The position numbers and the translations under genes are program-made. This document shows, one piece after another, positions 12,401-23,580 of a stretch of 64,000 bases of DNA. Origin of the DNA: Pycnopodia helianthoides (Eukaryota; Echinodermata; Asteroidea; Forcipulatida; Asteriidae); the NCBI GenBank assembly GCA_032158295.1, contig CM063252.1, positions 20,480,036 through 20,544,035 on the forward strand, in the 5' to 3' direction. Position 1 is the stretch's first letter, and the number at the start of each line of letters is the position of its first letter. The notes below the pieces were generated by a model that saw only the letters and a program-made list of their open reading frames with translations, ran no database searches and was not told the DNA's origin.

Positions 12401-15400
12401 CTGAATATTAAAAGAAAATACTTAATCTTTGCTCCATAGATGATCATATATGACACTGCATCATCAAGGAAAGTAAATTCTATCAGAAATACACTCGGAC
12501 ATGATGGGCTCCAAACTTACCACTTTTTTCCTGACTTCGACGGAACTTGACAGCAGCCAGATGAATCAGATTCATCCCAAAGAGATTGTAATCAATCAAG
12601 AACTGTCAATGATAAATGAAAAAACTCTCTTGAATTAGGACATTACTTACAGTAAAAAAATAGGCTGGAAACTAGGTTCATACTGGCAATTTTGTTCACG
12701 GGTTTCGTTGCTCCAAAGTGTGTTGAGGTATCAGTGTGCAAGACAAGTGGCATACCAGACACATTCTTTCATACAACATTTGGTTGTATAAGAAAAGACG
12801 CTTGATGTCAACTCAGTTCTTGCATGAATCATAATATAAATTTTCATAATGTGAGGCACAGTACACTATTCTGACCGACAAATTGTACAGCAGTTTGACT
12901 AACATACAGTATGTGACTTCAAATTTAGAATGCTTGTGTGAGCTTCAAACCACTACAATAATTGCAGCTTATAGGCTAGTACATTAAGGGTCAATACTAA
13001 GTTTAGAAAAAGTTGACAACATGGCGGAAAAAGTGCTGCGGTAACTTTTGATCAAGGGACAAGTGGGAAGTGATTTGAAATATACTTCAAGTTAGAAATG
13101 AAAAGCATGTCTTACTTGCAAGATGTATGGAATGTGAGCTTCATGAGGTTGGAATACTTTGTTCATTACAGCACCGCTCTGCAATAGCTCCACGGCCCTG
13201 TCGTAAAATCAATTCAACATTCATCGTCTGGGATCTACATATGTGATCTTAAAACCCTCCTACTCTTGATAACATTTGCCAGTGAATTGACCAACCTTTC
13301 AACTCCTTGGGTTATGCATGGTGGCAAGACTGTGCACAGAACTAAACTGTGTGCATGTGTGAACTGTGTAGACGCATTCACCATGTGTTATCATATTGTA
13401 GGCTCACATAGTTTATCCATTATTCGAAACCATCTTAAAAGGTTTTATCAAATAAAAAATGAGACAAAATGTTCCATAGTACAATTGATGTAATACGTCA
13501 CCTTTTCACCATGAATGGGTTATAGAAATAGACTTTGAGAAACCGCCGGGATCTACTGTGATATCCGTACATCGGCCTGTTAAGAAAACAGAAACAAATA
13601 TTATTTAATAATATAAACACAAAGGTAATCTATAAAGGTTGTCAAATTTTAGCATCATGTGTTGCTTGGCTGATTAAGAGGTTAGGTGAAAAATTGAAAA
13701 TACAAAAAATTGGCTTCTGCTGTAAACTATATTCATAAAGACCAGGGACGGCTTGTCCTTTCTGATTGGTCGAGAGAAGATCACGTTGCCACATTTAAAC
13801 ATATGATATAAACACAGTAAGGAGTGTTTAAACACGGCCTGATAAATTGAGTTAAAAGAGGGTGCTATCAGACGACTGTGCAGAGCACATATTTAGCTCC
13901 CACAAGTTTGAAACTTGCGAGTGATATTTTGAAACTTAAGCGCCATGTTTGACAATTTTCATGAGGAGCTACTTAGCGCTCAACATGGATAGAAATACAA
14001 AGCAGAGTCGAGGCGAGATGAAAATAAACTGTCAAATTTGTTCTCAACTTTTTGGATATTTTTAACGGAAAGGTATTTTTGAGTAAAAGAGTGGTGACTC
14101 AGTCCTAAATTAAAGTTTAAAACCTTGCAGGGTCAAGGCCTTCAGCGCGGTCCTTTATCACACAGCCATGACCCTGCTGGTTTTAAATAGCCATTTCAGA
14201 CCTCGTCTAACACTCCTTTGTTCCCTTATTTAAATCATCCAACTGGGTTATTTACAACCACTTGAATATTAAGGCAACAAATAACATTTACAGAGAAAGT
14301 AATGAATTCTTCCTTCAACTTACACTGCTTGTACACATATAACTTTGAACACATGGTGTGTGTTACCAGACGCCTTTCCCATAGACACCTGTAAGGCAAG
14401 ATCTAGACTGGTGGCAAACTGGAGAAGGTCCTTGTCAGTAGTAAAGTCTTGAGGCCACACCCAATATAGATGTATGGGAACACACCATGAATGTGGAGAC
14501 ATGTCTTTTGCCCTAGGATAAGAAAAGGAGAATGCTTAATTAGTCTCAACAGTCTTTATACGGCTCTTGTTAATTACATTAAGAAAGGAGATCCTAGATG
14601 AAATGAAAATCTACATTCACGTTACTTTGACAATATTTAAAATGGAAGTTTAACTTTTAAACAATTCATCCTAACGGCCCCAAATCTTCCAAAATCCTAC
14701 TCAGGAAGTTGTCCCACTTTGTAAGATATTGCACAGCAGGCCAAAATAATAATTGCTTATCATTGGAGCAGGCAAACCAACATTATCCAAGTCGAAACAT
14801 TTGGTTGATGAGTTAACAGACTGCTGTATTTTTGTAGGATAGTGGGAAGGGTTTTTACCCGGAGAAACTGAGTGTTTGACCATTAATAAAAAAAGGGTAA
14901 ATAAATAAATAATACAGGCATATACACAACAAATGTACCAGTTCAAATCTTTTTAATTGAAATGTTGCTGACAAACTGAATTTACATTGGGAACCTTCAC
15001 ATTTCACACACACAATCTATTTTTCTCCCAATTAGAGTATTTTTGAGAGCAGTACAAATGGTTGATGAATTGTACAAACCAGGAAATGGGTTAACATAGA
15101 CTATTTGTGTTTGCAAAATGCTTAGATGATACAAGTACACTTGAAGTGATTATAATGGCACAGAAGATTCAGTGAACAGGAAAGGTTTAGGGAAGTGTCT
15201 TTCAACTTTTAGTGTCGGAAAATTTCCAAAGAAAACACTCATGCAAAAAGATAAACAAGTGTAGCGGATGACATTCCCATTATGAATGTGAACAGACCAT
15301 AACAACAACAAACAAGACAACATTTAATCATTTCCTCGGTCAAAGAGGGGAGGGTTACACAAAAGCGTATTTACGTATATTCTCTGAAGTGTAATCTTAC

Positions 15401-15539
15401 CAGCTGGGGTTGCTCCAAATATACGGAGAACTGGAACCTGCTTGACCTCTGACCCTCGGAAATCAGAGAAAGCAACATCAAGGTCCCTGACTGGCTGAGC
15501 CTGATAGTAGTTGACCGTCACGATCCGAACTGAAAACAT
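338..15539 (-). CDS. REV3L: REV3L, DNA polymerase zeta catalytic subunit (5' part, 16 coding exons; 3' part outside window)
   Basis: Catalytic subunit of the translesion polymerase zeta, acting in the nucleus with REV7/MAD2L2 to extend past DNA lesions. Coding exons on the minus strand are 15401-15539, 14324-14512, 13502-13576, 13116-13197, 12521-12602, 12292-12400, 11744-11811, 11521-11625, 11309-11393, 10858-10973, 10167-10280, 9215-9422, 8719-8813, 1864-7776, 804-1607 and 338-457. Together they total about 8.3 kb. All junctions are GT/AG. Phases agree throughout once seven small indels are allowed for. Recognition rests on residue matches to vertebrate REV3L: MFSVRIVT at the start, FGATPAG, HVFKV, YGYH, QPHEAHIPY, CELEVDAVA, IPQLDG, SPPRCWSP, and the SNTCGFKL segment at the last exon. 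The exonuclease and polymerase domains (DPDILLGYE, YGDTDS and so on) are not in the window. Identity is very secure; whether this copy is intact depends on the indels. Confidence 0.95.
804..1607 (-). CDS. REV3L: REV3L coding exon 15, second REV7-binding segment
   Basis: Joins exon 14 through AG|T AAA. It encodes LPEAESKLSQTGLNQWQAN, then DAVITPCRSPPSVKQVEEWL (1376-1411), the second REV7-binding motif, matching VIMPCKCAPSRQLVQVWL in vertebrates. The second half is TP/SP rich (TPLRFHTQSKGTPLPVTP) and ends SLLFTPQE at the donor GAG|gtaggt. One base is missing around 1283-1300, where LTK should continue as DKDKTKQTVTKPSQ. With it restored the exon ends in phase 0. Confidence 0.93.
1864..7776 (-). 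CDS. REV3L: REV3L giant coding exon 14 (5.9 kb)
   Basis: A single 5.9-kb exon corresponding to the giant central exon of vertebrate REV3L. It starts after tttcag at 7776 and ends TCCAG|gtatgtg at 1864. It is Ser/Thr/Lys rich and disordered. Landmarks are an AT-hook core KRGRPPGSKNK (5750-5782), NLGYFSPRKTK and SPPRCWSPSEE (about 5255-5330, the DUF4683-type block), and near the 3' end VWTPLHPPPSA (1957-1992), the first REV7-binding motif, followed by AFCGNPNDV. The frame is broken at about 7475-7485 (one extra GT unit), 6378-6412 (one extra base), 3225-3240 (A5 where six A are needed), 2243-2256 (one missing base) and 1893-1905 (one extra base). Correcting these gives exactly the phase needed to join exon 15. 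Confidence 0.93.
8222..8652 (+). mobile_element. tRNA-Leu-derived SINE (family A), near full length
   Basis: The head resembles tRNA-Leu(CAA), with A box TGGCCGAGCGGATAAGAGC, anticodon region CTCAAGCTCTG and B box GGGTTCAAGTCCC. The body includes GGATGGGACGTAAAGCC and GTAATGCACGTAAAAGAACC, and the 3' end is GCGCCTTGAGCGTCACTGAG with an (ATT)n tail. It lies in a REV3L intron in the opposite orientation. Confidence 0.85.
8719..10973 (-). CDS. REV3L: REV3L coding exons 10-13, acidic linker
   Basis: Exons 10858-10973, 10167-10280, 9215-9422 and 8719-8813. Exon 10 contains the acidic run GEDEDEEDDSE. Exon 11 contains IIDEELVQSLVEASQ, matching the EEAILNLMENSQ helix. Exon 12 contains MVQLLVDLAQG and ESLEMSQAWDGD, matching LVMSQRWD in vertebrates. 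Exon 13 contains VIIPQLDGSSDD, matching IPQLDG. Splice phases agree. The region is probably a mostly disordered linker between the N-terminal domain and the giant exon. Confidence 0.92.
9590..9745 (+). repeat. Dispersed repeat fragment (family D)
   Basis: Shares AATTTGCATCGGGGATAAAG, CACCGATGTGTGTTAGCACT and CTTTCCCCGAG-type blocks with 58640-58990, where a tRNA-Glu-like stretch in reverse (TCTTACCACTAGACCACCAA) follows, and with 36220-36240. Probably another SINE family. REV3L intron between exons 11 and 12. Confidence 0.55.
11309..12400 (-). CDS. REV3L: REV3L coding exons 6-9
   Basis: Exons 12292-12400, 11744-11811, 11521-11625 and 11309-11393. Exon 6 is a divergent linker (SSQDTQPVSIGSARSC). 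Exon 7 carries QSVCELEVDAVAMDILNR, a strong REV3L match. Its acceptor must be the second AG of cagag| to keep frame. Exon 8 has MNPGLLAIYNEERERRE, matching NPGLQAIWEDEKQRRR. Exon 9 has RLSDIIDKQLSEL, matching the conserved helix near LQEILKQND. All phases agree. Confidence 0.92.
12521..13576 (-). CDS. REV3L: REV3L coding exons 3-5
   Basis: Exons 13502-13576, 13116-13197 and 12521-12602. They encode PMYGYHSRSRRFLKVYFYN, then AVELLQSGAVMNKVFQPHEA, then FLIDYNLFGMNLIHLAAVKF. These align almost residue for residue with the N-terminal domain of vertebrate REV3L. Phases are 2-2, 2-0 and 0-1 and all agree. The intervening introns (about 300 and 510 bases) show no other features. Confidence 0.95.
13744..14235 (+). 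repeat. Dispersed repeat (family E), copy 1
   Basis: Begins TTCTGATTGGTCGAGAGAAG and includes ATTTTTAACGGAAAGG, AAAAGAGTGGTGACTCAGTC and an internal stem with GCAGGGTCA and TGACCCTGC. It shares this order of blocks with 44500-45450. Intron between REV3L exons 2 and 3. No coding capacity seen. Confidence 0.75.
14324..14512 (-). CDS. REV3L: REV3L coding exon 2, with internal frameshift
   Basis: The acceptor is tcctag|GGCAAA. Joined to exon 1 it reads GQKTCLHIHGVFPYIY, matching vertebrate REV3L. The second half, DLLQFATSLDLALQVSMG to HHVFKVICVQA, also matches but lies in another frame. Between them the usual PYDG stretch is missing and the frame slips by one. The simplest reading is 10 bases missing near 14455-14475. 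Exon 3 joins correctly to the second half, so both splice sites look functional. This is either a sequence error or a real lesion. Confidence 0.9.
15401..15539 (-). CDS. REV3L: REV3L coding exon 1
   Basis: Starts at the ATG at 15539-15537, with A at -3. It encodes MFSVRIVTVNYYQAQPV and ends in FGATPAG, close to the first residues of vertebrate REV3L and the N-terminal domain shared by B-family polymerases. The donor is GCTG|gtaaga, phase 1. The longer open frame beyond 15401 is intron read-through. No 5' UTR exon or promoter element could be placed upstream, although a ccctag acceptor-like site lies about 20 bases before the ATG. Confidence 0.95.
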
Positions 15540-16429
15540 GGTTTTGATGTTGTCTATTGCTAGGGTCGCGTCATCTTGTCATTTTCTCTCTAAGGTAAAA
15601 CAGAATTTTTAAAAGACTATCATTAGTGATGTTTTTGCTATGACAGTTTGCAAAAACATATACACAATTTCGGCCAAAATAACCAGCAGGCCTAGAATTT
15701 CATCTTTGAGAGGGCTAGGCCATTTTCATTTTTGCAAAGGGCAGTTCCATTGGAAAAATCTTAAAGTCTATTGGAACCAGTGGCCAATTTCACAAAGAGC
15801 TAAGTTTGATCTTAAGATATGTACTAAAACAGAAAATATCACTTTAAAATTAGTCTGCTATTCAGCAAAACTTGGTAGAGAAACAAAGATATGGTATTTC
15901 TAAACTGTTTAAAGATGAGCAAATTTTGTATGTCTGTGTCTAAACAGCTTTATGAAGGCAGACTGTGGGTAAAATGCTCATTCCAAAGTCCACAACTGAG
16001 TGTGAATGATCACACAAGGAATTGTTGGCTTCACAAATGAAATAATTGAAGCGTTTTAATTTGCATGCATCAATACACACAGAGCTTTACCAAAGTCAAT
16101 CAGACATTAATCTCACGTGTGGACAATCCATGTGCTATCAATTGTTGAAATAGCAAAGTCCAAGTTTAAATATAATGTACGATATATGTACCTCACACTG
16201 CGCAACAGCAATCTGTTTACAAAGTGTAGTTCATTGCTCTTAAAATTGTGCATAAAGATGGTTGCTTTTTATAGTCTTGCCGTATCAGTGAGCAATAATT
16301 CTTGCGATGAAAATGGTAACACGTATGTTGTAATTCTGATTGTCTTTCAACTTTTTTTGCTGAGGCCTTTGAATAAATATACATATTATGCGGAGAACTT
16401 ACTTTGTAAGCTAACTGATCAGTTTTATT

Positions 16430-16917
16430 TCCGTAGAGCAACTAGCACTCAGACATGCAATGTTATAATAACTAAACACACACTTAAACCCGCCCCTTTC
16501 CCCATCTACACCATCCCTGAACTAAAAAACCAGTCAGTACAAAACTGTGAAATGCATTTGTTTAAATACAAACTAAAAACATTTCTACTAAATTCTCAAA
16601 GTAATTGATATCTTGTTAGTTGGTTTAGCCGTTACCAATATTATCAATTGTTCTTTAGTTATTCATTTAATTATTGCCATTATTTCTTAATTCTTAATTC
16701 TATAACAGGAGTTGTTTCTTTCTCTAAGCTGTGTCTATACTTTGTTTAAATGTTGTATATTTAATAACTGCTATAATTCATTAATTCTACAATTAGTGTT
16801 GTTTATCTTGTTTTGTATTTTTGTAACGGGCACATCCATCACAAGCTTCGGCTTTCAGGATGATGCCTCCATGTGCAAATGTGGAAATAAATTTTATATT
16901 GATTGATTGATTGATTT
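16430..16917 (+). mobile_element. LINE 3' end remnant with (TTGA)n tail
   Basis: The plus strand ends a reading frame with IPELKNQSVQNCEMHLFKYK and LKTFLLN, like LINE ORF2 C-termini. An AT-rich 3' UTR follows, closing with AAATAAATTTTATATTGATT and GATTGATT repeats, a usual LINE tail type. Intergenic. Confidence 0.5.
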
Positions 16918-17292
16918 AAGTGAACCGCACGTTCAACAAACCTGCCAACCACGCAGCAACAAGCTATGTGTTCCATTAACAAAGTACTCACAGATTATTC
17001 AAAGCTTGGTCTTGTTTTTATAAACATTAACAACAAAAAGATGCTGATAGTTCATTAAAACGCCATCATTCCTAAGCTTTCTCCATACTTGACAACTCAC
17101 ATTTTTTAATTGACACTGCCACTTAAAGATCAATCATTAAAAAGACCAATAATTAATTTTCAATGACAATTTAAGTATTCATGTTCAATAACTTCTCCTT
17201 TACTATTCATGCAATGAATAATAGTTTTTGCCACTTCCTTAACTACACCTTAAACTGCAACAATTTGCATCACATAGTGTTTCCCCTCCACA

Positions 17293-17428
17293 TAACTCTT
17301 TAAAAAGTAACACAGTTGCACTTTAATGTGTTTCACCATTTTTCAATTTTTACTTAACTCATAACTCTTTAAAAAGTAACACAGTTGCACTTTAATGTGT
17401 TTCACCATTTTTCAATTTTTACTTCTGC
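17293..17428 (+). repeat. 68-bp tandem duplication
   Basis: Two essentially identical copies starting ATAACTCTTTAAAAAGTAAC (17293 and 17361), each ending in TTTCAATTTTTACTT. Intergenic. Confidence 0.9.
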
Positions 17429-19669
17429 CTATATAAGAAAGTTTAAAGGCGATTTTCCCTGTAACTAAATTTGTAATTATACACAAATCACTCTGTTCAT
17501 TGTAAACTGTTTTACATTTATAAACTCATCAGCACTCCAACCAGATATGACAAATGAGCCCTTTGTCATTTCCGAACTGAAAGACAAAGATTCCTTTTAA
17601 CTGCAATAGTTACATGAAGGTCAGGTGTGTCAACCCGCCGAGCTTCAAGGTCAACTGCTGCAAAGACAATTGATCCAACGAAGGCGAAAATTCATCACCA
17701 TTTACCTTACTGCATGATTCAGGTAGCCTTGGCAGTATATGTACACATTAGTCCAAGATGTCATCCTGTACACATGACTTACTGTTTACACAATTAAGCT
17801 CTTCCAAATCATCCTGACTTTTATTCGGTCTTCATCGATGCAATTATAACGATGTCATGGCAACCAGGTGACTGTATCCGTAAAACTCAGACGGAAAAAA
17901 ACAATACCTCATAGTCATCTTGTGCTATTAGCGCAGCCAACCAGTACATGTACAAACTATTGAATGTCGGGAGTTTTCTACAAGAATCTCCATATTACCA
18001 TGGCAACACTTTATCAGACCATTAGGAAATGCATCTCTGTAGTATTATGTATATATCATGCTTAGGTTCGTAACTATGGAAACCCTTAAGTACTGTGCAT
18101 TTTCTAGACATTTTTCCCATTGTTTATTAAGTGAGACAAATATAGGTCCTTGAAATTTACGATACAATTTTGCAGACATATTGTACAAGCATTGAAAGAA
18201 TAAAGATATGGAAATGAGTCCTTTTTTTTAGTTTCAAAACCAAAACTACTTGTTTTATTGCATTTAAAACTGTAAAATAAAACAATTTTATATTATAAAG
18301 TGCAACAGTGTGGTTCCGAATGTAAAAAACAAACCCCAATGTTTTATTCATTTGACATCAATCATGTTCTCGTTGTCTCAGGAATAAACCAAGCCAACTC
18401 ATTAATATTTGAGGAAGGTAGAATCAGGGGTGGGGGTCTCTCTCTTGCTTTCTTGGTTCCTTGCTTTACAGTCTAAGCACCTCAATGCAAGTTTTAAATG
18501 CTATACATCATAAAAATAAAAAATGAAAAAATCAGAGTTGTGTGCAAACAAATTTTGAAATAGAGTAGCCTGCCAATAACATTGCATCTGAAAATGCTTT
18601 AAATCGTAGCATGTACATCACATAAACCTGTATTTATAGATTCCTGTGCATACATTATACCAATACAAAAGAAAATTTGCCCATAAAAAAAACGATTCCA
18701 TGTCCGACCAACCCACCTATTGTTTGGTTTTTGTTACCCTTTTTTGCAAGGTGTAATAAATTACCAACAAACTGCAGGACACACCAGTTCACAAAACATG
18801 TTTTACCATGGCAGCAAATTACTTGCCTTTACACTCAAATTATATATGCATGGTTAACCATGAAGGTAATATGAGTCTACACGAATTGCACAGAATTAGA
18901 TACAAAAACTGAAAATGGTTGAATTTTTACAGTACCTCATATATGATGTAAGCCAATATGAACTTTAAAAAGGAAAGCTTTGTTGGCATATACCTACTAA
19001 CCTTTTTCGTTCTATTACTTTAACACTTGATGCACTCAGCAAAGAAAAACAGTCATATTTATGCTTTTTATTTTGTGTAATGTATCAGTTATTCAGAAGG
19101 AGGAAACTTTAAGAGAATTAACATTATTTCAAATTGAGTGACCAGACCTAGAAATACTTTTTTTTATAATATTGGGAAGCAAAGAAGGTGGCTGCCAAGG
19201 CTGTCTGAACGCAAGCAAGAGATGAATAAGATGCTGCTACTCCTTGAAATGTGTCTTTGAAATAAAGAAAATGGGAATAAAATGACTTGTGCGTACCTTT
19301 CTACACAGTGAGAAAGAAACTAGGATGTAAGTCTTGGAATGAAGTCAAACCTGTGGCCAAAAACTGAGCAAACTAAAGAGAATACACTGCAGCCTTGGGG
19401 GCCACTCAGCCCCATGAGGGCTAGATGGAGATGAAGTTGAAGACCTTTCTGATTAATGTTAATGAACACAAATTAGTGGCGCTCCATCTGTAAAGCACTT
19501 CTGTTAGTTCCCCATTAATTACTCTTTCAAAAAGGGTTATGGCCTGATGTTTTGATCCTGTATTTGCAATTATATTGCAGTGAATTATTCGATATTTGTA
19601 TCATTCCTTATTCATAATCTCTGATCTTACTTTATTTGCAAAACAATCATCAAATATATGTTGCATGGT

Positions 19670-20072
19670 GAGCATGTTGTGGCCGAACGGTCTAGTGCAT
19701 CAGAGTCAAGCTCTGGTGGTTCTGTTCAGCAGAGTGTGGGTTCGAGTCCTACTCTTGTCCTTGAGCAAGACACTTAACCATTATTGCTTTGACCTTCGGA
19801 TGGGAAGCAAAGCCGAAGGTCCCATGCGTTTCTTTATGAATGTAAAAGAACCCAGTGCACTTACGGCTAAGAGAAGGCTGTTTGCCCTGATGTTCCTGGC
19901 ATGGTTAGCTTCAGATTGCGCTGCATCACCTTGTAAAACCTAACCTTACCTGCTATATTTACATTGTAAATGGATCTCATATTTCAGAAAAGCTTACATA
20001 ACCTGTCTTAAAGAAACCATAAACGCTTTGAGACACCCATAGATAAAGCGATGTATAAGAACGTATTACTAC
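19670..20072 (+). mobile_element. tRNA-Leu-derived SINE (family A), diverged
   Basis: Head TGTGGCCGAACGGTCTAGTG with GAGTCAAGCTCTGG and B box GGGTTCGAGTCC, then the family body (GCAAGACACTTAACCATTAT, AAAAGAACCCAGTGCACTTA) and the tail CGCTTTGAGACACC. Intergenic. Confidence 0.8.
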
Positions 20073-21416
20073 AACGAATCAAATGCACAAATCCTAAAAT
20101 TTTGCTTTGAAAATGGCTCTGTCTAATTAGTACCAATTGATACAGTACTGTGTACTAAACCTTTCTGACAACTTTTTAAAACAAACAATAAATATAGAAT
20201 GTGTTTGACAGCACCAAGTAATTAATGGGGGAGGCAACATATTAAAATTTCATTAAATTTTGATGTAATGCACGATACTGGCCGAGACAAGATTCAAATT
20301 AGATGACAGACACTGCATCACATTCAAGCGTAAAACATTTCACACAAAGTTTGCAAGCGTAAAACATTTCACACTTGAAGCACCAAGTACAAATAAAATG
20401 CAGCAAAATGGGAAGACATTAAAGGTATATTTGTTTTAAAAGTGCCCAAAGCATGTGATAGAGGCATGTGTTAAAGTACCGGCATAAAGATAAAAGACTG
20501 TTATTAAATTAAACAGCCATCTGACCCACCACAAAGTAATTGATGGTTACATTGAGATGTGACTGCAGATTCTCCATAAAATTACATTAAAACAAGTCAT
20601 CCAGGCAAATTTTTGTTCTTCACCATTATTACAAAATGATTATGTGAACTGGCAAACTTGCTGTATCCTTGTTGCGATTATCATAACCCTCCAAACTAAC
20701 CAAATTCGACTTTGACTAATTCTCTTTTAATATGCTTTCCTTATTTATTTGGTTTGTTAAGGTTAGTAATTACGGTAACTACACCGGTTGCTCGAGAAGA
20801 ATTTTAAGTAATTGAAATAAAGTTAAGTATTCATCAAACAAAATGGTAAATCAAACAAGTGACCTTAAAAAATGAACGTCAGATATGGCAGTTTTTTCAG
20901 TGAATTTTGTGGGCAAATCTTTTAGGCATAATAATGCCTAAATCTAAATGAGAACCACTTTTGCGGAGTGAATTTTCTGGAACAGTTCTAAGCTCACTGA
21001 GAATACATAGAACTCATCAAGACTTACTTTGGAGAGATCTTGTTTCAAAACAGAACTGTACATGTATGTGCATAAACGTGACAGGCAAAAAGTTTCATAC
21101 ATGTAGGATTTACTACATAATCACCTGCGAATACGATGAGGTTTGTGGAGACAATAGTGGAACGAATCCCATAGTTCTAGGGACAGTTGGGTGGGTCCAG
21201 TAACTAGTTTGATTAGCAACAATGGTAAAAAAATCCCTGAAATTTAATACATTCATAGCTACTTTTAAGTTCACGTCAAAGAGGGCACTACAAGATATGC
21301 CAGCTTAATAGCCTTCAGTAAAAACATCAATTAAATAACCATTCTTTCCTCCATTTAGCGTTAGAGATTGTGAATACAGAATCAGTTGTGAATTTACTTA
21401 CACTTTAATTTTTACC

Positions 21417-21765
21417 AAGTAATAAACCACAAGGGAAACTGACTGGGTAAATTTTAAAGAATTTTGGGTTGAACAAGGAAAAAAGATTTATTGGAGCGGG
21501 ACTTGAACCTGCGATCTCCGGTCCGAATTAACATACCGGCGCTCTACCAACTGAGCTATCTAGCACTATGTTGGCGGTCTCCCTATTTTGTTGATATCTT
21601 TGTTCAAGGGTGACAGTTAGAAGCCATACAGCCTGCAGCTGCTGTTAGCAAGGGATAACGCTCGAGTTTACAATACAGACTGAGAAGTGGCAGCAGAGGG
21701 ATCACCTCTAAGGGGATGCAACTTTTAAAATTTCAAATATAAAGTAATAAACCACAAGGGAAACT
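21417..21765 (-). mobile_element. tRNA-like repeat (family B), minus strand
   Basis: The minus strand reads AGATAGCTCAGTTGGTAGAG (A box), GTTAATT (anticodon region resembling tRNA-Asn GTT) and GGTTCAAGTCCCGC (B box). The same motif AAGTAATAAACCACAAGGGA occurs at both ends (21418 and 21743). Intergenic. Confidence 0.75.
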
Positions 21766-22309
21766 AGCCCTGGTTAGACACCAGCCTCTGTTGCACTGCA
21801 CTGACATCCTAGGTATAAAGTTTCTCTACAATGCAAATAAAATTTCAGAAGCTGACATTTCTTTCACATAGGCCTATTCTTCTTGCCCAAAACCATGCTT
21901 TCGATGGGTGAAAAATAGTACAAATATCAAGAGGTTACATAGTTCCAGAAAATATAAAGAAGATCCATGTTTCCATCAAAAACATCTTGTATCGATTGAT
22001 GTGTGAGCTTGTGTGCGCATGCATAAAATGCGTAGCAACTCCAATCGACTTTCTCATCAACTGAAGCAAAACATTATTTTGTTGTATAAAGCAAAGGTGT
22101 CGATACTGTACTTGATGATTATGCATTTATCAATTGCAAGACAGACAACATGACCCCCGGGAATGGTGCGCCAATGTTCATTATGTCAGTCATCTTTCAG
22201 TGTACAAAGGTGCTCGTTGTGTAAAAAATCTGATGCACCAACACTACGCATTTGACTTACTACTGACTTTTTTTTGACAAACCATTTCTTGAAAAGGACG
22301 CACAAAAGA

Positions 22310-22600
22310 CAGTCAGGTTGGCTTAGTGGTTTCCTTCCCTGCCTTTCACTTCTGTGGGCCCCGGTTCGAATCCCAGACTGGAACCTTGTATGCAAATTTG
22401 GTTTTCAGTCCCTACCTGATTGTGTGGCTTTTTCCTAGCGAATTGGGGTTTTCCTCCCACATCTTAAAAAATGACATTTCTTCATCGTCTTCTCCACACA
22501 GGTAGGCCTACCTTCAGGCCTACGGGTCACAGTGCTAGTAGCTTTTGAGGGTCCCTTGGTTTCATTACCAGAAAGATATAATAATAATAATAATAATATG
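22310..22600 (+). mobile_element. tRNA-Glu-like SINE (family C)
   Basis: Head GTCAGGTTGGCTTAGTGG with a CTTTCAC anticodon-like region and B box CCGGTTCGAATCCC. The body contains TTTTCAGTCCCTACCTGATT and the 3' end GTCCCTTGGTTTCATTACC is followed by an (AAT)n tail. A second copy lies at 42105-42395 and a 3' remnant at 39795-39890. Confidence 0.75.
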
Positions 22601-22679
22601 GGTATTGAGACATTGCATGGTGAGGTATCAATATATATTCGGTTTGCGGTAACACCATGTGTATAAATATCTACTTTGC

Positions 22680-23580
22680 TGTGTAGATTTTGTTCTTTAG
22701 AGAACTTGTCTTGCTATTTATTCTACTACAGCGGAGTAGATTTTCCAAATTCGGGAGACTTCTCAGTTCTGAAAAGAACTGTCCTGCTTATCAACTACTA
22801 CCTGGGCGGGAGGTAGGAAATCAGCCTGGACTACTACTAATAGCTTTGTGGATCGGGGGGACTTCTCGTAATTAACTGCACTGACGCAGTGTGAGTTCTT
22901 TTGGTTTCAAAAGTCATCGTCAGGAGACTGAAGAGTGTAAGACATGCTGGACTATTTATAAGGATTCAGAGGTTTCAGTGTAGAATCAGTCACTGCTCTG
23001 ATTGGTTCTTCTGAAAGGAGAACTGTGATTGGAGGGCTCAGAGTTATTGTGTGGGTTGCCCATTGTGTGTGAGTGCCGTGTGTAGTGGGGCGTGTCAGTA
23101 GACTGAGGGATACCAGTAGAGTAGGGTGGTAGGATTGTGTGCCAAATATTGCTGATGAAGTAGCTGATATCTTGATAAACTGTATTGTGCTTGTGTATTT
23201 CAATAGCTTCCCTGATGCGACGTGTATACCAATGTCTCTCAGGAGCTATGATTTGAGCTTGATCCCAATCTATGACATGGTCTAGATCAGCAGAATACTT
23301 GACAATGGCAGATTTGTCATATTCCCCTCTGCGACCATGGGCTTTGTGTTCTTTCAGCCTTGTGTTAAGGTCTCTACCCGTCTCGCCAATGTACACTTTA
23401 CCACAAGAGCAAGGAATCCGGTAAACTCCCGCTTGACTGCTAGAGTCATACTTGTCTTTGTGGGTGTGTAGCTTCGTTTCCAGCTTGTTGCGAGTATGGT
23501 AGTAGACCTTGATATCTACTGCTGCTGATTGGTACACAAACACCATAAGTGGCAAAGCAAACAATGACCGTGAAAAGAGC
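22680..23580 (-). mobile_element. Penelope-like element fragment with GIY-YIG endonuclease domain
   Basis: On the minus strand, codons from about 23564 down encode HTRNKLETKLHTHKDK, then GVYRIPCSCGKVYIGETGRD and LNTRLKEHKAH. This is the GIY-YIG nuclease motif with the spacing and flanks typical of Penelope-like retroelements. Conserved downstream residues HWYTRRIREAIEI are also present. The reverse transcriptase that should precede it is absent, so this is a 5'-truncated copy. The segment 22680-22930 beyond the stop holds a small hairpin (CAGTTCT/AGAACTG) and probably belongs to the element's terminal region. I did not find an intact hammerhead CUGAUGA core. Confidence 0.85.

Noticed and set aside
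16117..16608. 163-codon open frame as a host gene
   Set aside because: Only its end resembles a LINE ORF2 tail; the first part has no recognisable motif and no splice context.
21484..21567. Possible tRNA gene (A and B boxes, GTTAATT anticodon region)
   Set aside because: The acceptor and anticodon stems do not pair properly, and the unit recurs with shared flanks at 50708-51230, so it is a repeat.
22680..22870. Hammerhead ribozyme expected in Penelope-like terminal repeats
   Set aside because: Only a simple hairpin is visible; I found no intact CUGAUGA and GAAA core on either strand.
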